DNA from: Sutterella parvirubra YIT 11816
GTDB taxonomy: Bacteria; Pseudomonadota; Gammaproteobacteria; Burkholderiales; Burkholderiaceae_F
DNA: 18,617 nt
Assembly (NCBI RefSeq): GCF_000250875.1
Contig: NZ_JH605000.1
Location: 1-18,617, forward strand
Direction: 5' to 3'
Below, in pieces: positions 15,004-18,617 of this stretch (position 1 is the stretch's first letter; each line of letters begins with the position of its first letter). The notes beneath the pieces were generated by a model. The model did no database searches, was not told where the DNA came from, and saw nothing but the letters and a program-made list of their open reading frames with translations. The position numbers and the translations under genes were made by a program.

Positions 15004-15030
15004 CCCCAATCTCCTATGTTCAGTGGGGTC

Positions 15031-15711
15031 TCAATGTTTGCCGTAGTCGCGCGCGCCGAAGATGGCGCTCCCGACGCGCACCTGGGTGCTCCCCGCGGCC
15101 ACCGCGGGCTCGATGTCGGCGCTCATCCCGAAGGAGAGCGTGTCGAGCTCGGGACGGCGGGCGCGGGCCTCGTCCCAAAGGCGGCGCATGCGCGCGTACG
15201 TTTCGGGGCCGGCGTCGGGCGACGGGATCGCCATCAGACCGCGAAGCCGGAGGTTGGGGAGCGCCGCGACGGCGTCCATGAAGGCGGGGAGCTCTTCGGG
15301 CGAAACGCCCGACTTCGTCGCTTCGCCGTCCAAATTCACTTCGACCGTCACGTTGATGGGCGGCATCCCTTCGGGGCGCTGCGCGGAGAGGCGCTCCGCG
15401 ATGCGGAGCCGATCGACCGACTCCACCCAGTCGAAGCGCTCCGCGACGATGCGGGACTTGTTGGCTTGAAGGGGCCCTATGAAGCGCCACTCGAGGTCGA
15501 GGTGCGCGAGCGCGTCGATCTTCGCCGCGGCCTCCTGGACGTAGTTTTCGCCGAAGGCGCGTTGGCCGAACGCCGCGCAGGCCGCAATCGTCTCCGCGGG
15601 GAAGGTCTTCCCCACGGCAAGGACCGCCACGGATCCTTCAGGCCGTCCTGCGGCGCGCTCCGCGGCGCGCACGCGCTCCACCACCTTGCGGTAGCGCTCT
15701 TCCAGCGTCAT
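15031..15711 (-). CDS. YggS/PROSC family pyridoxal-phosphate homeostasis protein
   Basis: PLP-binding protein with a fold like the N-terminal barrel of alanine racemase. It keeps free PLP low and affects amino-acid pools, without known catalysis. The 226 residues include the PLP lysine at 35 in LAVGKTFPAE (family usually AVSKT), FGENYVQEAAAKI near 51-63, EWRFIGPLQANKSRIV near 74-89, NLDGEATKSGVSPEEL near 126-141, LRGLMAIPSP, and the phosphate-binding LSFGMSADIEPAVAAGSTQVRVGSAIFG near the C-terminus, where the usual LSMGMS reads LSFGMS. The ATG at 15711 has GGAG/GAGGA upstream. It forms an operon with proC. Confidence 0.94.
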   Translation of the reverse strand: MTLEERYRKVVERVRAAERAAGRPEGSVAVLAVGKTFPAETIAACAAFGQRAFGENYVQEAAAKIDALAHLDLEWRFIGPLQANKSRIVAERFDWVESVDRLRIAERLSAQRPEGMPPINVTVEVNLDGEATKSGVSPEELPAFMDAVAALPNLRLRGLMAIPSPDAGPETYARMRRLWDEARARRPELDTLSFGMSADIEPAVAAGSTQVRVGSAIFGARDYGKH

Positions 15712-15737
15712 TCCTCACTCCAAAACAGGCTTGCGGG

Positions 15738-15779
15738 CGGACGGCGAAGACCTCTTTTCGTGAAGACGAGGGCCGTCCG
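15738..15779 (-). other. Leader hairpin of the yggS-proC transcript
   Basis: Outer 8-bp stem CGGACGGC / GCCGTCCG (15738-15745 with 15772-15779) with a partly pairing 26-base interior. It begins about five bases after the start predicted from TATGAT at 15791-15796 and lies close to the yggS ribosome site. Confidence 0.5.
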
Positions 15780-15790
15780 GTTTGATCCAA

Positions 15791-15820
15791 ATCATAGAGC
15801 AAAGCGAAAGAGGCCGTTGA
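15791..15820 (-). promoter_or_regulatory. Candidate promoter for yggS-proC
   Basis: On the minus strand, TATGAT (15791-15796) is a good -10. The best -35 is TCAACG (15815-15820, 18-base spacing), which is poor. Predicted leader of about 70 bases. Confidence 0.45.
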
Positions 15821-15839
15821 GGATCACGTTTTGAGGCCT

Positions 15840-16130
15840 TTCGATTTTGATCCAGAACTTTTCGGAAGTCGTTGATTCTCATGTATTTTTGTTTGGCGTT
15901 TCGACTTCCAGAGGATCATGCATTCCTTCTTTTTTCAAACTGATACTTTACCTCAGCATTTCCCGCACCTCAACGAATCCGCTTGTTGACAAGTGGGCCG
16001 AAAAGAAGACTCAGGATCAACATTCACCGGCGCCATCACGAACCTTTGAGACTAGGTCTCGAGACGAATCCGAACACGTTTTCGGGTTTTCGCACTTCAT
16101 TTTGGGTTTGATTCTTCGAGGTTCGTCATC
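15840..16130. other. AT-richer divergent intergenic region with nested inverted repeats upstream of imuA
   Basis: No gene is recognised. The stretch 15840-16000 is clearly richer in A and T than surrounding DNA and has T-runs. Dyads: CTTGT-TG-ACAAG at 15982-15993 (containing a TTGACA at 15986-15991 without a matching -10), GAGAC-TAG-GTCTC-GAGAC at 16048-16065, and CGAAC-ACGT-TTTCG at 16071-16084. These are operator candidates for imuA. No CTGT-N8-ACAG LexA box of the gamma/beta type was seen. Confidence 0.5.
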
Positions 16131-16910
16131 ATGTCCGCCCGTACCGCCACGCTCTCCGCGATCCACACGCTTCCTCTGCCCGGGCTTCCCGGCATTCCGC
16201 TTCCCTCCGTCCCCTTCGGGTTCGGGAAGAAGGCGGAAGAAGACCGCCTCCCCGTCGCCGATCCCGTCATCCGCGAGATGCTGGGCGGGGGCTTCCCGAA
16301 GGGTGAGTTGGTTGAACTCCTCACGATGACGGAAGCTTCGGGTGAACTCTCCCTCATCCTCCCCGCGGTCGCTTCCCTCGGGCGCGCCTTTTGGGTGCTC
16401 CCCGGCGTCGAATTCTTCACGCCCTGCGCTCCGGCGATGGAAGCCTGCGGGCTCGTCCTCACCGAACAGCTCTTCGTGACACCCGCCGCGACGGAAGAAG
16501 CCTACTGGGCGGCGGAGCGCGCCGTCGCCGAAGGGACCTTCGGCGCGGTGGTCGCGTGGTTGAAGCCCCTCTCCCCGGAAGAAGACCGCCGCGCCATGCG
16601 CCGCTTGGCGCTTGCCGCCCGCACGTCCGGCACGACCGTCTTCGTCGTGCGGCCGCTCAACCTCTCCGGCACCGCCACGAACGCCGATCTGCGCGTGGCG
16701 CTCTCGCCTGCGGCCGACGGTGAGACGCGCGTGCGCGTCACCCGCGCCGGGTTCCTCGCCCGCACGGAAACCGCGGTCGTGCGGCTTTCGCCCCTCTCCT
16801 CGCTCTCCCCGCTCACCGAGCCTTCCGCGCCCGTCGGCAAGGTCCGGCCCTTCCGTCCGACGCATTCGACGCACCCGACCGATCCGTCCACGCCGGACAA
16901 CGCCGCCTGA
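16131..16910 (+). CDS. imuA: ImuA-like SOS mutagenesis protein
   Basis: RecA/SulA-related accessory factor of the ImuA-ImuB-DnaE2 translesion synthesis system. 259 residues. The segment IREMLGGGFPKGELVELLTMTEASGELSLILPAVASL at about 48-83 matches the ImuA region that corresponds to the RecA P-loop but without a functional Walker A, as usual for ImuA. AFWVLPGVEFFTPCAPAMEACGLVL, AYWAAERAVAEGTFGAVVAWL and MRRLALAARTSGTTVFVVRP follow the family pattern (WIaPP-pyaPaLaaaGl / aLWaaEqaLrsG-gaVl-WL). The last 30 residues are a Pro/Thr/Ser-rich tail of low complexity. The ATG at 16131 has GAGG nine bases upstream. It is followed after 53 bases by an ImuB-like gene. Family call good; SOS control unproven here. 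Confidence 0.75.
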   Translation: MSARTATLSAIHTLPLPGLPGIPLPSVPFGFGKKAEEDRLPVADPVIREMLGGGFPKGELVELLTMTEASGELSLILPAVASLGRAFWVLPGVEFFTPCAPAMEACGLVLTEQLFVTPAATEEAYWAAERAVAEGTFGAVVAWLKPLSPEEDRRAMRRLALAARTSGTTVFVVRPLNLSGTATNADLRVALSPAADGETRVRVTRAGFLARTETAVVRLSPLSSLSPLTEPSAPVGKVRPFRPTHSTHPTDPSTPDNAA

Positions 16911-16963
16911 CCTCAGCCGAACGACAGCGACCACAAGAAGAACAGGAAAAGAAGGAGAAGAAC

Positions 16964-18085
16964 ATGACGACCAACACCGCAACCCCCGCCGTCCCCGCAA
17001 CGGCGAACCTTCACCTCCACCTCCAGGGGCTTCTCTTTGCGGACGCGCCCGCCCCCGCCGCGCGTCCCGCGGCCCGCCACGACGGACGGGTGATCTGGGG
17101 CGTGAACGACGCGGCGAAGCGCCTGGGGCTGCGCCCCGGGGAATTGGCCGTCAACGCCGTCCGCCGCGTCCCCGAAGTGATCCTCGACCGGATCGACCCG
17201 GACGCGGGGCGCGACCTCGCGCTCTGGGCGGCGAAGCTCGCCGCTGCGATCCTCCCCGCCTACGTCGTGAGGCTGATCGGGGTCGAGCCCGACGAAGCGC
17301 ACTTGACCGTGACGCCCGCCCCCAGTCCCGAACGGCAGGCCGTGTTGGTGGCGCGGCTTTGCGCCGCAGGTATCCGGGCGGTGCCGTCCGAAACCCAGAT
17401 CGCCCATCACGACGCGACGGTCGTCTCGGTCTTCACGCCCGTGCGCCTCACGCTCCCGCAGCCCGCCGCCGACCCGCAGCGTTGGCGCCGCGCGGTGGAG
17501 CGGCTCCTGGCGCTTCACATGCTGACGCGCGGACTCGGCTCCGCGCAGACCGAAGAGCCCCTGCCGCACCTTCAACTGGTGCTTGGGGCCGAGAGCGGCC
17601 GCACGTACCGCGCGCCCGCCGTCACGCACGCCGACCCGGGCGCGCTCCTTTCCGCCGCCTACGGGATGGAACCCTTCGGGCGCGTGAAGACGGTTGCGCT
17701 CGACGTGACCGAAGCGCCCGAATGGAACGACGCCGCCGAACCCGCCGACCCTTTCATCGGGATGCTCTCGGGGCGGTTGGGAGCCTCGGACGTCTTCCGC
17801 CTCGGGGTGACGCCTGAGGGCGCGACCCGGCGCGAAGCCGTCACCGCAATGGCGCCCGCGTCCGAACGACTCGCCGCACCCGAAACGGGGTCCCATGCAT
17901 CCACCCCGCACGCCGCGCTCTTTGAGGCGTCCGCGCCTCTGAAGCTGCGGCGCCTCTGGTGGGAGGGGCCGCTCACGATCGAAACGCAGACGGGCGACGA
18001 CGCGCTCGCGCGCAACCCGTCGGGACTCCGCGTGGTGCTGAAGCGCGACGGCGACGGGTGGCTTCTCCTCGGGCGGTGCGCGTAG
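16964..18085 (+). CDS. Reduced ImuB-like protein (Y-family polymerase relative)
   Basis: 373 residues, against about 470-550 for usual ImuB. GVNDAAKRLGLRPGELAVNAVRRVPEVILDRIDPDAGRDLALWAAKLAAAILP at 46-98 resembles the ImuB stretch ANAAARxLGIRPGMxLAxAxAxxPxLxxxxxDPxAExxALxxLAxWAxxFTP. RLTLPQPAADPQRWRRAVERLLALHMLTRGLG at 161-192 resembles the start of the little-finger region, and GRLGASDVFRL plus LRRLWWEGPLTIE near the end resemble the C-terminal region. The part between, including the HhH thumb, appears missing, and the N-terminal acidic catalytic motif is absent. QGLLF at 21-25 resembles a clamp-binding pentapeptide. A strong AAGGAG lies six bases before the ATG. Position after imuA supports the call; similarity alone is modest. 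No dnaE2 follows. Confidence 0.6.
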   Translation: MTTNTATPAVPATANLHLHLQGLLFADAPAPAARPAARHDGRVIWGVNDAAKRLGLRPGELAVNAVRRVPEVILDRIDPDAGRDLALWAAKLAAAILPAYVVRLIGVEPDEAHLTVTPAPSPERQAVLVARLCAAGIRAVPSETQIAHHDATVVSVFTPVRLTLPQPAADPQRWRRAVERLLALHMLTRGLGSAQTEEPLPHLQLVLGAESGRTYRAPAVTHADPGALLSAAYGMEPFGRVKTVALDVTEAPEWNDAAEPADPFIGMLSGRLGASDVFRLGVTPEGATRREAVTAMAPASERLAAPETGSHASTPHAALFEASAPLKLRRLWWEGPLTIETQTGDDALARNPSGLRVVLKRDGDGWLLLGRCA

Positions 18086-18146
18086 GGCGGTCATCGTCCC
18101 GGGCGGTTTCCTGAAGGTTCAGGGACGGTTCCCCACTTCCTCATGA

Positions 18147-18179
18147 CGCCGCGGTGCGGTCGGAAGACCCGCCGCGGCG
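18147..18179 (+). terminator. Strong hairpin after the imuB-like gene
   Basis: 8-bp stem CGCCGCGG / CCGCGGCG (18147-18154 with 18172-18179) with an inner 4-bp GGTC / GACC stem closed by GGAA. No T-run follows. It is the probable end of imuAB or a barrier before queH. A smaller dyad, CCTGAA-GG-TTCAGG, lies just upstream near 18111-18124. Confidence 0.5.
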
Positions 18180-18288
18180 AACGTTCAGGCGATCCGCATC
18201 TTCGGCCGTCCCCATCCTTCCTACCGACCGTGGCTACCTCCTTTGGACGGTGCTCAGGTTTCCGGGGAGGCACAGGGCACGGCGTAGA

Positions 18289-18617
18289 ATGAACGCTCCC
18301 CCAATTCCCTCCGGCCGCGACAAGATGAAGCCGGAGCTTCCGACACCGATGTCCGACGTTCTCCTTCACAGCTGCTGCGCACCCTGTTCGAGCGCGATTC
18401 TCGAATGGCTCCTGAAGAACGGCCGCAAGCCGACCGTCTTCTACTTCAACCCGAACATCTTTCCCGAGGCCGAATACCTCCTCCGGAAGAACGAGGCGAA
18501 GCGCTGGTGCGAGAAGTTGGGCGTCCCCTTCGTCGACGGCGACTACGACCACGATCTCTGGCGCCGTGCCGTGAAGGGGTTGGAGAACGAACCCGAGCGC
18601 GGCCGCCGCTGCCGCGT
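18289..18617 (+). CDS. queH: Epoxyqueuosine reductase QueH, N-terminal part, cut by window edge
   Basis: Reduces epoxyqueuosine to queuosine in the anticodon of tRNAs; QueH is the cobalamin-independent alternative to QueG and carries an FeS cluster and a second metal site. About 109 residues are visible. DVLLHSCCAPCSSAILEWLLKNG contains the family Cys-Cys and CAPC cysteines, VFYFNPNIFPEAEYLLRKNEAKRWCEKLGVPFVDGDYDHDLWRRAVKGL follows the pattern, and the visible part ends NEPERGRRCR, the beginning of the EPERGxRCxxCF motif, with its downstream cysteines beyond the edge. The start is uncertain: ATG at 18289, 18325 or 18349 are all in frame, and none has a strong close ribosome site. Family call is secure. 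Confidence 0.9.
   Translation, partial: MNAPPIPSGRDKMKPELPTPMSDVLLHSCCAPCSSAILEWLLKNGRKPTVFYFNPNIFPEAEYLLRKNEAKRWCEKLGVPFVDGDYDHDLWRRAVKGLENEPERGRRCR

Noticed and set aside
15986..15991. Perfect TTGACA upstream of imuA as a -35 element
   Set aside because: No acceptable -10 is found 16-19 bases downstream, so I do not call a promoter; it is noted only as part of a dyad.
15847..16329. Plus-strand open frame of 160 codons starting in the AT-rich gap and overlapping imuA
   Set aside because: It overlaps the start of imuA in another frame, its end is a Pro/Ser/Arg-rich shadow, and no family is recognisable; the N-terminal 60 codons are not convincing either.

Overview
The window is dense, GC-rich chromosomal DNA with strongly GC-biased third codon positions. 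It reads as a Gram-negative bacterium, most likely a betaproteobacterium of the Burkholderiales/Sutterellaceae type. The evidence is an OmpC/Porin_4-type general porin ending in Phe, a UgpBAEC importer close to the proteobacterial family, an ImuA-type SOS protein, the rpsP-rimM-trmD-rplS operon and a meso-DAP-type MurE. The family-level placement is inference, because no rRNA is present.

Layout. Almost everything from 1 to 15711 is on the minus strand. Reading in the direction of transcription (right to left): yggS-proC (15711-14200); a long leader followed by ugpB-ugpA-ugpE-ugpC (13943-9721), a complete sn-glycerol-3-phosphate/glycerophosphodiester ABC importer; a small YqaA/DedA-like membrane protein (9475-9041); etfB-etfA (8649-6961), an electron-transfer flavoprotein; a general porin (6690-5536); rpsP-rimM-trmD-rplS (5184-2993), a ribosome and tRNA-modification operon ending in a clear intrinsic terminator; an orphan HigA-type antitoxin (2852-2535); a free-standing and unusually divergent murE (2374-815); and the N-terminal third of an iron-containing alcohol/glycerol dehydrogenase (457-1), cut by the window edge. 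From 16131 rightward the strand switches: imuA, a much reduced imuB-like gene, and the start of queH (epoxyqueuosine reductase), cut by the right edge. The 419-base divergent gap between yggS and imuA is visibly more AT-rich than its surroundings and carries nested inverted repeats.

How it fits together. The window is mostly housekeeping: cell wall, ribosome maturation, PLP homeostasis plus proline synthesis, electron transfer, phosphate-ester uptake and outer-membrane permeability. No mobile element, tRNA, rRNA or CRISPR array is visible. The points most worth a second look are: (a) a predicted terminator/attenuator inside the ugpB leader; (b) an ImuB-like protein that seems to have lost the polymerase catalytic segment and thumb but has a clamp-motif-like sequence at its N-terminus; (c) MurE substitutions at several normally invariant motifs, in a gene outside the division cluster; (d) a 65-codon open frame continuous with rpsP past its stop, in a structured intercistronic spacer; (e) several short 10-12 bp tandem repeats in intergenic DNA; and (f) a recurring arrangement in which a hairpin begins within about 15 nt of the predicted transcription start.
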